Part shown: positions 7,321 through 16,100 of the stretch, in pieces | Position numbering within the stretch: position 1 is the stretch's first letter | Layout of the letters: every line of letters starts with the position of its first letter | Source of the DNA: Clostridiales bacterium | GTDB taxonomy: Bacteria > Bacillota > Clostridia > Monoglobales > Monoglobaceae | Length of the DNA: 23,382 nt | Direction of reading: 5' to 3' | Assembly: GCA_019419865.1 (NCBI GenBank) | Contig: JAHZIG010000035.1 | Span: 1 to 23,382 of the forward strand | The notes under the pieces: generated by a model | The model's input: only the letters and a program-made list of their open reading frames with translations | What the model was told of the DNA's origin: nothing | Databases searched by the model: none | Position numbers and translations under genes: made by a program

Positions 7321-8817
7321 CTATTTTATTTCGAGCGCTGATTTTACCGCGTCGTACATATTTTCCGGTTCTACAGACTCGGTGAACCTGACCTGCTTAG
7401 AGCTCAGCTCGGCTAAAGATTTCGGTATCTCCATGCCGCTTACGTCTTTCAGCGTATTAAGCAACTCGTCCTCGCTCTTGCCATCCGTATTTTGGCCGAG
7501 CGCCGATAGAACCGTATCGTTGAACTTAAACGGGCTCGCAGTAGACGCGATGATCGTTTTAGTCTTATCCCCGGTAGCGGCCGTATACTGATGATAAACG
7601 TCTACGGCTACGGCGGTGTGAGTATCCAGCGTATAACCGTAATCGTAATTCGTTTTCCAGATCTGAACCTTTGTAAAATAATCGTCGCAGTATCCGCCCC
7701 AGAACTCGCTCTGTATCTTCTCGCGCATTTTCTCGGGCAGTTCGTATCTTCCCTTTTCGGAAAGTTCGCTCATCAGCTCGCTGACGACCTTGTCGTCCCT
7801 TCCCGAAACGTCGAACAACAGCCTTTCAAGATTGCTCGATATGAGTATATCCATCGACGGGGATACGCTCTGGAAGAACTCCCTGTTTTTATCGTACACG
7901 CCCGTATTGATGAAGTCGGTCAGCACGTTGTTGCGGTTAGACGCGCAGATAAACTTATTCACCGGCAGACCCATCTGTTTTGCGTAGTAGGAAGCGAGGA
8001 TATTTCCAAAGTTTCCCGTGGGAACGCAGATATTGATTTTATCGCCGTTTTTGATTTCGCCGTCTTCGACCATATCGCAGTAAGCGGATATATAGTAGAC
8101 GATCTGCGGCACGAGTCTTCCCCAATTTATCGAGTTGGCCGACGAGAGCGCAAACCCGTTCTTATTCAGCTCCGCATTGGCGCCCGGGCAAGTAAATATC
8201 TTCTTGACTCCGTTTTGAGCGTCGTCAAAGTTTCCGTCGATCCCGTATACGCCTACGTTTTTGCCCTCTTGGGTTACCATTTGCAGCTTCTGGATATCGC
8301 TCACGCCGTCCTCGGGATAGAAAACGATAATGCGCGTTCCATCCACGTCCTTAAAGCCCTCGAGCGCCGCCTTTCCGGTATCTCCCGAGGTCGCGACAAG
8401 AATCACTATCTCCTTGTCCTCGCCCGTCTTCTTCATAGCGGTCGTCATAAAATACGGCAGGATCTGAAGCGCCATATCCTTAAACGCGCATGTCGGACCG
8501 TGCCACAGCTCGAGTATATATTCCTCGTCGCCTATCATAACGAGCGGAGCAACCTTCTCGCTCGAGAACTTGCCGCCGCCGTAAGCGCCGCTTGTGCATT
8601 TGCTCAGTTCCGCGGAAGTAAAATCGGTCAAAAACAGCTTTAAGATGTAATTAGCGCGCTCTATATAGCTTTTTCCGACCAGAGTGTCTATATCTTTCGA
8701 TGTTATTTTAGGAAGCTCGCTCGGAACAAAAAGCCCGCCTTCTTCAGAAAGCCCTTTCTTTATAGCCTCCGCCGAGGTCAATTTCAATTTTTTGTTTCTT
8801 GTGCTGTAGTAATACAT
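7321..8817 (-). CDS. thrC: Threonine synthase
   Basis: 498 residues; ATG 8817 has GGAAAGGGC about 9 bases upstream. The enzyme converts O-phospho-L-homoserine and water to L-threonine and phosphate with pyridoxal phosphate, the last step of threonine biosynthesis in the cytoplasm. The PLP lysine is K113 in HGPTCAFKDMALQ. Other fold type II motifs are ATSGDTGKAA (142-151), SSANSINWGR (225-234) and GNFGN (268-272, cofactor phosphate loop). N-terminal STRNKKLKLTSAEAIKKGL and GGLFVPSELP match the long form. The gene is not next to other threonine genes here and seems monocistronic. I see no T-box or threonine leader peptide upstream. Confidence 0.97.
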   Translation of the reverse strand: MYYYSTRNKKLKLTSAEAIKKGLSEEGGLFVPSELPKITSKDIDTLVGKSYIERANYILKLFLTDFTSAELSKCTSGAYGGGKFSSEKVAPLVMIGDEEYILELWHGPTCAFKDMALQILPYFMTTAMKKTGEDKEIVILVATSGDTGKAALEGFKDVDGTRIIVFYPEDGVSDIQKLQMVTQEGKNVGVYGIDGNFDDAQNGVKKIFTCPGANAELNKNGFALSSANSINWGRLVPQIVYYISAYCDMVEDGEIKNGDKINICVPTGNFGNILASYYAKQMGLPVNKFICASNRNNVLTDFINTGVYDKNREFFQSVSPSMDILISSNLERLLFDVSGRDDKVVSELMSELSEKGRYELPEKMREKIQSEFWGGYCDDYFTKVQIWKTNYDYGYTLDTHTAVAVDVYHQYTAATGDKTKTIIASTASPFKFNDTVLSALGQNTDGKSEDELLNTLKDVSGMEIPKSLAELSSKQVRFTESVEPENMYDAVKSALEIK

Positions 8818-8940
8818 AATATCAGCCCTTTCCCCAGGTTATATATAATAACGTTAATAATTTAATTCTCTCTTACATAAAACGCCCCGTTTTTCTATTT
8901 GTAAAACTCGGCGGCGAATCGAGCTAACGCTCGCCCGTCT

Positions 8941-8986
8941 TTAAAACAAGTCAAAAGGGATTGTGAAAACATATCACAACCCCTTT
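8941..8986 (-). terminator. Rho-independent terminator of the small P-loop gene
   Basis: Minus strand: a 13-bp stem, AAAGGGGTTGTGA with TCACAATCCCTTT (8986-8974, 8966-8954; one G-U), and a 7-base loop, followed by TTGACTTGTTTT. It lies 21 bases past the stop codon. Confidence 0.85.
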
Positions 8987-9007
8987 ACTTTAACATAAAA
9001 TAATATT

Positions 9008-9421
9008 TTAGTCAATGTATTTTTCGACGTTAGGACCCGCGGTGGAAGCGTCCGCGCTGACCATCATTGTAAAGGATACGTTGAACTTATCCTCTATCTT
9101 CTCGAGATCGCTTATAAAGCCTTCGATCGTCTCCATATTTCCCGACGGAACGCTCTTGAACACACTGTCTATAAATATATGGGTAACGTCGTAATCCTGA
9201 GCGATTATCCCGCATAAGAGGCCTTCGAACATATCGAAGTTTTTAATATTGAAATCCTCGGTGTTGATCATTCTGACCTTGCGGTCTATATCGTGCATCA
9301 GTCTGTTGCCGTCCGTGATACAAACGACGTTTCCGTGTTCTACATTAACCGCTGCATTAACAGCTTCTATAAGCTTCGGAGTTTTACCGCTGCCTTTCAA
9401 ACCAATATGTATTTTTATCAT
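9008..9421 (-). CDS. Small P-loop ATP-binding protein (conserved, uncharacterised)
   Basis: I place the start at ATG 9421 (MIKIHIGLKGSGKT), with AAAGGCGG upstream, rather than at the longer 9454 start. This gives 137 residues. A Walker A motif, G7-LKGSG-K13-T14, sits at the very N terminus, and a Walker B-like strand HIFID ends at D85. Similar short proteins are widespread in Clostridia and are often labelled ATP-binding or PilT-like; I know of no tested function. It lacks the further domains of a true PilT motor, so I do not use that name. It lies between thrC and the phosphoglucose isomerase gene with separate terminators, so it is probably a single-gene unit. Confidence 0.85.
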   Translation of the reverse strand: MIKIHIGLKGSGKTPKLIEAVNAAVNVEHGNVVCITDGNRLMHDIDRKVRMINTEDFNIKNFDMFEGLLCGIIAQDYDVTHIFIDSVFKSVPSGNMETIEGFISDLEKIEDKFNVSFTMMVSADASTAGPNVEKYID

Positions 9422-9605
9422 TGTAATTACCGCCTTTCTTTCTGCTGCATGCATTATATTACTTTATAATTTTATCTAACTATTCCGACGGGCTATATAC
9501 ATATTATTCCTATAAATTAAAAAATATATGCCCGCCGTCTTTCAGTAATTGTAACATAAAATTATATATTTAACAATAGCTTTTTCGATTATTTATAATT
9601 TATTA

Positions 9606-9642
9606 AAAATAATTTAGCTCTTTGTTAAAATATGCAAAGGCT
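9606..9642 (-). terminator. Terminator of the phosphoglucose isomerase gene
   Basis: Minus strand: AGCCTTTG pairs with CAAAGAGCT (9642-9635, 9624-9616; one bulge). AAATTATTTTTAAT follows. The stem starts 3 bases after the stop codon. Confidence 0.65.
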
Positions 9643-9644
9643 TT

Positions 9645-10982
9645 TTATTTGAGTCTCGCCTCAAGAGCTTCCTTATCCGCCTCGTATCCCGGCTTTCCGA
9701 GCAGAGCGAACATGTTCTTTTTATAGCTCTCGACGCCCGGCTGGTTGAACGGATTAACGCCGAGCAGATATCCGCTTATTCCGCAAGCCTTCTCGAAGAA
9801 ATATACCAGCTGACCGAAAGTATATTCGTCCAGTTTTTCAAGCTCGACTATGAGATTGGGCACTCCGCCGTCGGTGTGCGCAAGGAGCGTTCCCTCAAAC
9901 GCCTTCTTGTTAACGAAATCCATCGTCTTTCCGGCGAGGAAATTAAGACCGTCCACGTTGTCCGCGTCTTCCTCTATTACGATATTCGTCTTGGGATTCT
10001 TTACGTACAAAACGGTCTCGAACAACATTCTCATACCGTCCTGGATATACTGACCCATAGAATGAAGATCGGTCGAGAAGCACGCGCCGGCCGGGAATAT
10101 GCCCTTATTGTCCTTGCCCTCGCTTTCGCCGTAGAGCTGTTTCCACCATTCTATCGTATACTGAAGCTCAGGCTCATAGTTAACCAGCATCTCCACGTTT
10201 TTACCCTTCTGATGGAGGATATTTCTGATAGCCGCGTACTGATAGCATTCGTTCTCCTTGAGGCTGTCGGATGCGTACGTCTCTCTCGCGTCGGCCGCGC
10301 CCTGCATCATAGCGTCTATATCCGCGCCGCAAACGGCGATCGGCAGCAGACCTACGGCGGTCAAGACCGAATAACGTCCGCCGACGTCGTCCGGAACCAC
10401 GAAAGACTCGTAGCCTTCCTCGTTAGCGAGGTTTTTGAGCGCGCCCTTAGCCTTGTCGGTAGTGGCGTATATTCTCTTTCTTGCCTCTTCTTTTCCGTAT
10501 TTCTTCTCAAGATAATCCTTTAATATTCTAAAAGCTATAGCCGGCTCAGTCGTAGTGCCCGACTTAGAGATTATATTTACCGAAACGTCTTTTCCCTCGA
10601 TCGTCTCGAGTATGGAATTCAAATAGTTAGGACTGATATTATTTCCGGCGAAAATGATCTGAGGCTTCGCCGTATAGTTATAGAACGGACCCGTTAAAAA
10701 GTCAATCGCCGCCTTCGCGCCGAGATAAGAGCCGCCGATGCCGACCACGATCAAAACGTCGCTGTCCTCTCTGATTTTTGCCGCGGCCTTTTTTATCCTG
10801 TCAAACTCCTCTTTATCGTAATCCACCGGCAGATCGACCCAACCCAAAAAGTCGTTGCCGGCTCCGGTCTTGTTAGTCAATACGTCGTGCGCCGCGCTTA
10901 CTTGCGCCTGCATGTTATCAAGCTCATCCTGCGAAAAAAAGCTCAGAGCTCTTTGGTAATTGAATGAAAGATTTTTTGCCAT
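9645..10982 (-). CDS. pgi: Glucose-6-phosphate isomerase
   Basis: I place the start at ATG 10982 ([13 protein letters not shown]), with AGAAGGAG 8 bases upstream; the longer frame to 11024 adds unlikely residues. This gives 445 residues, typical for the short Firmicutes form. It interconverts glucose-6-phosphate and fructose-6-phosphate in glycolysis, in the cytoplasm. Family motifs: [12 protein letters not shown] (80-91), [11 protein letters not shown] (138-148, phosphate binding), [15 protein letters not shown] (200-214), LYGESEGK (283-290, catalytic Glu), STDLHSMGQ (303-311, catalytic His) and [11 protein letters not shown] near the C terminus (catalytic Lys). It is monocistronic. A hairpin sits in its leader next to the ribosome binding site. 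Confidence 0.97.
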   Translation of the reverse strand: MAKNLSFNYQRALSFFSQDELDNMQAQVSAAHDVLTNKTGAGNDFLGWVDLPVDYDKEEFDRIKKAAAKIREDSDVLIVVGIGGSYLGAKAAIDFLTGPFYNYTAKPQIIFAGNNISPNYLNSILETIEGKDVSVNIISKSGTTTEPAIAFRILKDYLEKKYGKEEARKRIYATTDKAKGALKNLANEEGYESFVVPDDVGGRYSVLTAVGLLPIAVCGADIDAMMQGAADARETYASDSLKENECYQYAAIRNILHQKGKNVEMLVNYEPELQYTIEWWKQLYGESEGKDNKGIFPAGACFSTDLHSMGQYIQDGMRMLFETVLYVKNPKTNIVIEEDADNVDGLNFLAGKTMDFVNKKAFEGTLLAHTDGGVPNLIVELEKLDEYTFGQLVYFFEKACGISGYLLGVNPFNQPGVESYKKNMFALLGKPGYEADKEALEARLK

Positions 10983-10997
10983 TTCAAACGCTCCTTC

Positions 10998-11029
10998 TGT
11001 CAGAAATAAACTTCTGTCTGACAATTATA
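10998..11029 (-). promoter_or_regulatory. pgi -10 box and leader hairpin
   Basis: A TATAAT (11029-11024, minus strand) with no clear -35 lies about 40 bases before the start codon. Immediately downstream, TGTCAGA and TCTGACA (11023-11017, 11004-10998) form a 7-bp perfect inverted repeat with a 12-base loop. It ends next to the AGAAGGAG ribosome site. It could be an operator or an mRNA hairpin affecting translation. Confidence 0.45.
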
Positions 11030-11580
11030 TCTTATTTTAAATTAATTGTTTTTCATTTTTATAAATTCTCAGTATTTTATCTCATTTAATTTTGTCGCGG
11101 CAAAATTAATTAAAGATATGTATAACTGAACCTTTAGTAATATATTATTATTCACATTATACATTAAATCAAGCGCTATTACAAATTTATTATATAATAT
11201 GCTTTAATAAAATTCTACCACAAGCGTTCTTTTTGTGCAAGATAATACTATACAAAAAATTACCTATTTTTTTGTTCAATATTTTTGTCGTATATAAATC
11301 CTAAAATTAGCAAATAGTATAATCGATAATAAATTTGAATCCGGCGTCGAATTTACCCGCTTCGCTCCCGATCGCCGCGGCGCGAATCCGCATCGTCGTT
11401 TAAGCGGCGGTATTTAAAACTTCCCTAAACAAAGCGCGGCCGCCTGCGAGCCGAATATTCGCGAGCCGCTCCGTATTTAGTTATCTTTTCATGCTTTCCC
11501 ATCAATTACATACATATTTTAGGCTAAACAGTCAAACAATATTAGTGTATCAAAGCGGTCGTCAAACTTTAAATTGCGCC
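11030..11580 (+). other. Long gene-free stretch between pgi and the SASP gene
   Basis: No supportable gene. The part nearest pgi (to about 11340) is very AT-rich. It includes a perfect 9-bp inverted repeat, TTAATTTTG/CAAAATTAA (11086-11094, 11101-11109), around TCGCGG, possibly a protein-binding site. From 11341 to about 11470 the base composition switches abruptly to GC-rich. That part holds GCGAGCCG twice around an AATATTC core. I recognise no structural RNA in it. Confidence 0.6.
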
Positions 11581-11583
11581 GCG

Positions 11584-11636
11584 CGATAAGCTGAATAATT
11601 TAAGTTTATGGATTTTAATAAATTATAAGCTTATCG
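11584..11636 (+). promoter_or_regulatory. Long imperfect palindrome upstream of the SASP gene
   Basis: CGATAAGCT (11584-11592) pairs with AGCTTATCG (11628-11636), and ATAATTTA (11595-11602) pairs with TAAATTAT (11619-11626). Together they make a 17-bp stem with a small internal loop and a 16-base apical loop. There is no T-run on the SASP-proximal side, so it is not a simple terminator. It lies 89 bases before the SASP start, where a sporulation promoter is expected. Confidence 0.5.
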
Positions 11637-11724
11637 ACGCTTTGGAATAAAAACGTTTGCGGCGGATATAAATAAGGTTTCCCGGCTGCTAAAATCCAAA
11701 TAAAAATAATAAAGGAGAATTAAA

Positions 11725-11946
11725 ATGTCAAATTCAAATAATGGAAATAAGCTTGTAGTGCCTCAGGCAAAGGCGGCTATGGATCAGTTCAAGATGGAGG
11801 CCGCTTCGGAAGTAGGCGTTACTCTTAAAAACGGCTATAACGGCGATCTTACCTCAAAGCAGGCCGGAAGCATCGGCGGCCAGATGGTCAAGAAAATGAT
11901 CCAAAAATACGAGCAGGACGTAGCGGGCCAGCAGGCTCAGCAGTAA
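11725..11946 (+). CDS. Alpha/beta-type small acid-soluble spore protein
   Basis: 73 residues; AAAGGAGAA lies 7 bases before ATG 11725. These proteins coat spore DNA in the forespore, protect it from UV and heat, and are degraded at germination by the protease GPR. The GPR site is visible as KMEAASEVGV (23-32; cleavage expected after E25). The second conserved block is LTSKQAGSIGGQMVKKMI (42-59). It ends in a Gln-rich tail (AGQQAQQ). A forespore sigma-G promoter is expected, but I could not assign a convincing one; TGAATA at 11592-11597 is a possible -35. The gene is direct evidence that the organism makes spores. Confidence 0.96.
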   Translation: MSNSNNGNKLVVPQAKAAMDQFKMEAASEVGVTLKNGYNGDLTSKQAGSIGGQMVKKMIQKYEQDVAGQQAQQ

Positions 11947-12103
11947 TCATAGCCGATAGACGGCGCTATATCGCCTGACAAACGGCGGATAATACGCCGG
12001 TTCGGCGGAGAAGCAAACTTCCCGCTTAAGCGTACTCGCCGCGTGTTTTAAACTAAACGAACGGCGGCGAAAACTCATAAAACGAAAATACCATCAAATC
12101 CGG

Positions 12104-12136
12104 TTAAAAAGGGAGAGCGCGATAAGCGTTCTCCCT
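12104..12136 (-). terminator. Terminator between two converging genes
   Basis: An 11-bp stem with one G-U (12110-12120, 12126-12136) and a 5-base loop. On the minus strand it is followed by TTTTTAACC, so it best serves the 51-aa ORF. It may also stop the SASP transcript coming from the other side, although 11947-12109 has no other terminator and the plus-side U-tract is poor. Confidence 0.75.
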
Positions 12137-12168
12137 AACGTCTTAATGTTTGTTATGTATGGTTTGTT

Positions 12169-12324
12169 TTAATTTGAACTTTTGAGATCGTGTACGGACA
12201 TCAACAACACCTTATCGATATCCACCTTATATGCGCCGTCGGTTTCTTTTCGGGTCTCTTCGTCTTTCAGCTTATTGTATTTTTCAGCTATTATTTCACG
12301 AATATCCCATGCTTCTCTATACAT
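12169..12324 (-). CDS. Hypothetical 51-aa charged protein
   Basis: ATG 12324 follows AAAAAAGGTGA at 7-8 bases and opens 51 codons to TAA 12171-12169, with a strong terminator 32 bases beyond. The sequence begins MYREAWDIREIIAEKYNKL and is highly charged. Residues 2-28 should be helical, and YKVDIDKVLLMSVHDL follows. There is no membrane segment or metal motif, and I do not recognise the family. Ribosome site, natural codon use and terminator make it a credible small gene. It is convergent with the SASP gene, so a sporulation link is possible only by position. Confidence 0.65.
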   Translation of the reverse strand: MYREAWDIREIIAEKYNKLKDEETRKETDGAYKVDIDKVLLMSVHDLKSSN

Positions 12325-12494
12325 ATCGCGTCACCTTTTTTCTTAGAGTAAAAATATAAAATCAAGTCTGAGTATTTCAGAAAATCCGCAAATGAGCGTA
12401 ATTTAAATCAAAATATACTTAACCGGTCTTGAATTCTATATCTACTTAAATTTATATTTCAGCCCATATAAAAATATGACCTAAAAATCAAAAG

Positions 12495-12707
12495 TTAATG
12501 ACAACAACCGCAATCTTTATCCGACTCTCCGGCGGCCGCGCCGCCAATTACCGCGTCGATCTTGATTTCCCTGAATTCTCCGTCTGAATCAATACACTTG
12601 CCGCAATTATCGCACTTTTTCAGCGGATTTATATCGCAATATTCGCACTCCCCGCAATTATTGCAAGCTCTATCGTATAAAACGCACTGTTTAACCACAA
12701 TTTTCAC
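12495..12707 (-). CDS. Cys-rich 70-aa protein, probable metal or Fe-S binding
   Basis: 70 residues from a GTG at 12707, the first possible start after an in-frame TGA; the ribosome site (AAAGCGAG) is weak. Eleven cysteines occur in three groups. The first is C8 plus C15-x2-C18-x2-C21-x2-C24, the second C32-x2-C35-x2-C38, and the last a C66-x-C-C-H tail. CNNCGECEYC followed by CDNCGKC resembles short ferredoxin-like or zinc-ribbon patterns, but spacing does not match a standard 2[4Fe-4S] ferredoxin. I recall similar uncharacterised proteins in Clostridia. Function unknown; metal binding is inferred from the cysteines. Confidence 0.78.
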   Translation of the reverse strand: MKIVVKQCVLYDRACNNCGECEYCDINPLKKCDNCGKCIDSDGEFREIKIDAVIGGAAAGESDKDCGCCH

Positions 12708-12774
12708 TTCTCGCTTTGATAATCAATATACGGCTTATGCAAATAACGACGCCTATATCCTTATCCAAGCCGCA

Positions 12775-12802
12775 ATAATATAGTAATATTTTAACATCTC
12801 AA
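12775..12802 (-). promoter_or_regulatory. Candidate promoter of the Cys-rich gene
   Basis: Minus strand: -35 TTGAGA (12802-12797), 16-bp spacer, -10 TATTAT (12780-12775). It would give a leader of about 60 bases. The rest of 12803-13040 is AT-rich with no supportable gene. Confidence 0.45.
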
Positions 12803-13045
12803 TCTTTAGCATGTTTATATATTAACACTACTTATTCAGAAAGTAAAGTATAAATTTTGAAAAATTCAGGAAAAATTTAAATAATTTTGTCGCAAAGCAT
12901 AAAAAGCGATAAAAACTATTTTTTAAAGTAAAATTTGCGTACAACAGGACATATGTTCAACATACATTTACGCGGTATATTTACGCCGTCGATCCTCCGT
13001 CTTTTTACAAAATTATCGAACTCGATCTTATTATAAAAACGCCGA

Positions 13046-13073
13046 TCCGGTATAAACGCAGCCGGAATTTTTT
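13046..13073 (+). terminator. Orphan terminator-like hairpin
   Basis: Plus strand: TCCGG (13046-13050) and CCGGA (13062-13066) form a 5-bp stem followed by ATTTTTTA. No plus-strand gene precedes it. It might end a small RNA, or be chance. Confidence 0.3.
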
Positions 13074-13097
13074 ACTCGTCCATACATACCTATATCT

Positions 13098-13131
13098 AAA
13101 AGATACGCGCGCCGCTGAATCCGCGGCGCGC
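13098..13131 (-). terminator. Terminator of the esterase operon
   Basis: A perfect 9-bp stem GCGCGCCGC/GCGGCGCGC (13131-13123, 13115-13107) with a 7-base loop lies about 55 bases beyond the large gene's stop. It is followed on the minus strand by GTATCTTTTAG. Confidence 0.65.
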
Positions 13132-13184
13132 ATGTAAAGTTAAGATAAATTTTATATTCAATTTATATGAACGGAGATCCTGAG

Positions 13185-16100
13185 CTATCTGACATTTATC
13201 ACAGGAACCTGGTTGGAATCCCACAACATGATCTTATGCTTTTCTCCGTCGTTAAGCTCGAGAGCGGGCAGGACGATAATCATATTCCCGTTTTCATCGG
13301 GCGAATACTCCACGATATCGACGTTCTTCAGCATATTATTTTCAGTATACACCGCCGAATACAGCGTAAGCTTCGGAAGAGACGCGCCCGGCTTAGGCGT
13401 AATCGACAGCGCCGTCTCGCCGCCGTCGGTAATTTCTTCAACCGTCAGCATATCCGCGTATTCGCCTAAAGTCTCGATATATATTCTCTCTACGGCCTCG
13501 TACTCCGCCTTGTATACGGCGTCTTCCGTCGCCGCCGTCAATTCCGGGCTCCAGCCGCTGAATACGTAATCGTAATTCTCGTCCTTAGGACGCGTCGGGA
13601 TCTCGCCCGTATATCGAGGGACCTCGCCCTCGGCGGTCTTAAGCGTCTGAAGCGGTTCGTCGTCATAATTTACGAAACTTATATTATATTTTCGAACGGG
13701 CTCGAACGCTATGTTCTTATCAAGCTCCGTCATGGAAAGGAGTATATCGTCCACATTCATACGACCGTCCTTAGCGTATAACGTCGCCGTCGCATAGACC
13801 GCGTCCGACGGGATCGTCAGCGTTTTTACATACTCGGTAAAACCGGTCGCCGCCGGAATTTCAATAAACGTTTCGTCCACCTTCTGAGACTTAGAATTAT
13901 ACGTCTCGACGCCTATCCTGCCGACGGCCGTCTCGTCGGTATACGCGTATGCTCTGAGCATATATTCTGCCGAACCTATAACAGAGATAGGCTCTGAGCG
14001 GTACGTAACCCCGTTCGGATTCGTGCCGCCGTTTACGACGAGCGACTGTTCGCCGCTTACCTTATTAGTCGCGTCCGCGTTTTCGTTGGAAACTACCGCG
14101 CCGGTTTCGTCGCATTTTTGAACGGTAACGCTGTCTATCCATACCGTTCCGCTCGCAAAACGCATCATAATATTAGACCGCAGATAGACGCAGTCCTGTC
14201 CCTGCTTAGCTTCCGGCGTTTTTAGTATCGTCGAATAATCCGTCCAATCCGAACTCGACGCCGTCTCCACGCTTCCCGGAACGTTCAAATATGATTCCGA
14301 AAGCGAATACCGCTGACTCGTATCCGGAGCGCCGTTCGACTCGCCGAAGAGCAGCGCCTGATATGTCGCTCCGGCCGCGTTAGACTGAGTGAACTCGGTC
14401 AACAACCTATAATTTTCGGTCTTAGCCTTCATCGTTATTTTATAGTTGGCGTTCGGCTCTAACTTAATATAGTCTTCAGTTCCGGGACAAATATAATATT
14501 GATCGGTCGAATCGCCTTCCGCCGTACTGACAAATTTCAACGACTTATCGCCGGTTATATAATTTTCTTTGTCATAGCTCGCTCTGACGGCGCTTCCCTT
14601 ATTATTTACTTTCCAACCCGAAGTATCCTTAAACGTCATCATATCCTCGGAATAATTTTCCGGCGCGGAATCGCTTGATATATCCGCCGTCGTCCAGTTC
14701 GATACGACTCCGTTTTCCGATTCCTCAAAATCCGGGTTTGAAAGCTTTGACGTAACTCTAACGTCGTCGTACCAAACCGCGCCCTGTTTCTCGACCGCGC
14801 CCTCGGTCATGCCTCTTCCCGATACGTCGATCCTCATATACGCGGCGTTTTCCGGAGCGGTCAACGTCTCGCTCAACTCGATCCAATCATGCGTTCCCTT
14901 TACATCGTCGGATATCAATATATCCTGTCCGATCTGCGTAGTTCCGTCTTTTGCAAAGAATATTACGCTCAAATAAACCTGATCGGTCTGGCGCGCGTTC
15001 TCCGTTTTTACTTGCGCCGATATTTGATAGGTATGACCTCCGATAACGTTAACTCGATCCTTGAGCGTATAATAGTTACGGCATTTGTTGAGACCGATCT
15101 CAATCTTTACCGAACCGGCTCCGCTCCCGTTCGTCAAGTCGGCGCCGGTCAACGGATCATACGCGGCCGAACCGTATTCTTCCTCGGAAACCGCGTCTCC
15201 GTTTAACTGCATCGCCTTCCATTTATCGTCGCCGTCAGAGAAATTATCGTACCAAACAGTCGATTCGGATCCCACCGTGTTAGGTCTTATTACGATTTCC
15301 ACCGGAGCTACGTCGCCGACGTCGGAGTAGAGTTTTTCGACGTAATACGTATACTCTTCAAACAGCTCCTTCTCCATAGGCTTATAATTTAAATACGCAT
15401 TCCTATACTGATCGGGCATATCGTTATCCAAATCGCTTACGTACTCCAAAACCGCCGCGTCGTCGTTTATATCGATTCCCGCCTCCATCGCTTTGCGCTC
15501 CGCGTTTCTTATATTGCGGATACGATCTACGACCCGGCTCCCCTCGGCCGCGTCGCCGTGAAGCAAAGAAGCTCCTCTGCTTACGGCGGCGTTTTCGATA
15601 AGCGCTAAATTGACGCCCCGCTCGAGTTCGCTCGCCGTATAAGGCCCCGACTTCGCTCCGTCTACGTCCATCTCATAATAACCCTCGGATAATCCGGAAA
15701 CTTTTATTATCTCCTGGTTAAAATCCTTTGTCAACGGAACGACCGCGTCCGCCTTGGCGTACGGAGTCGTAACGCCGATAGACCGCCCCGACGGAGTATA
15801 CGTAAAACTGAGTTCCTCGCCGTCTATCGCCGCGTTTGCGATCGATTCGCTGTCGGAAGACGCGCCGCCGCCTTCAAGCGCGATCCGAGCTATTTCATTA
15901 ATACCGTCGAGTCCGTGCGTCTTAGCGATTATGTAAGCCATGACGTAACCGCCGAATTCACTCGGACGCATGCGATCGGTATCGTTTATGAACGTAACGC
16001 TATTATCGTCCTTCTGATACTCGTCCAGAAGGACGTACATTATTTTTGTAAGGTCGATAAAACGACAGTCTTTCTCCTCCGCTATTCTTTCAAGCTCGCG

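Noticed and set aside
7591..8643. 350-codon plus-strand open frame inside thrC
   Set aside because: Antisense shadow of threonine synthase, which has all its motifs on the minus strand.
8818..8940. T-box or threonine leader peptide before thrC
   Set aside because: No T-box sequence (TGGNACC-type), no threonine-codon run, and no terminator-antiterminator pair seen.
9490..9545. Inverted repeat GACGGGC / GCCCGCCGTC upstream of the P-loop gene
   Set aside because: Arms match only with a 3-base bulge across a long AT-rich loop; too weak to call a regulatory site.
9876..10523. 215-codon plus-strand open frame inside pgi
   Set aside because: Antisense shadow of the phosphoglucose isomerase gene.
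11341..11470. GC-rich island as a structural RNA gene
   Set aside because: No tmRNA, RNase P, SRP or 6S signature recognised, and no promoter or terminator frames it. Only the composition shift and a short repeat can be stated.
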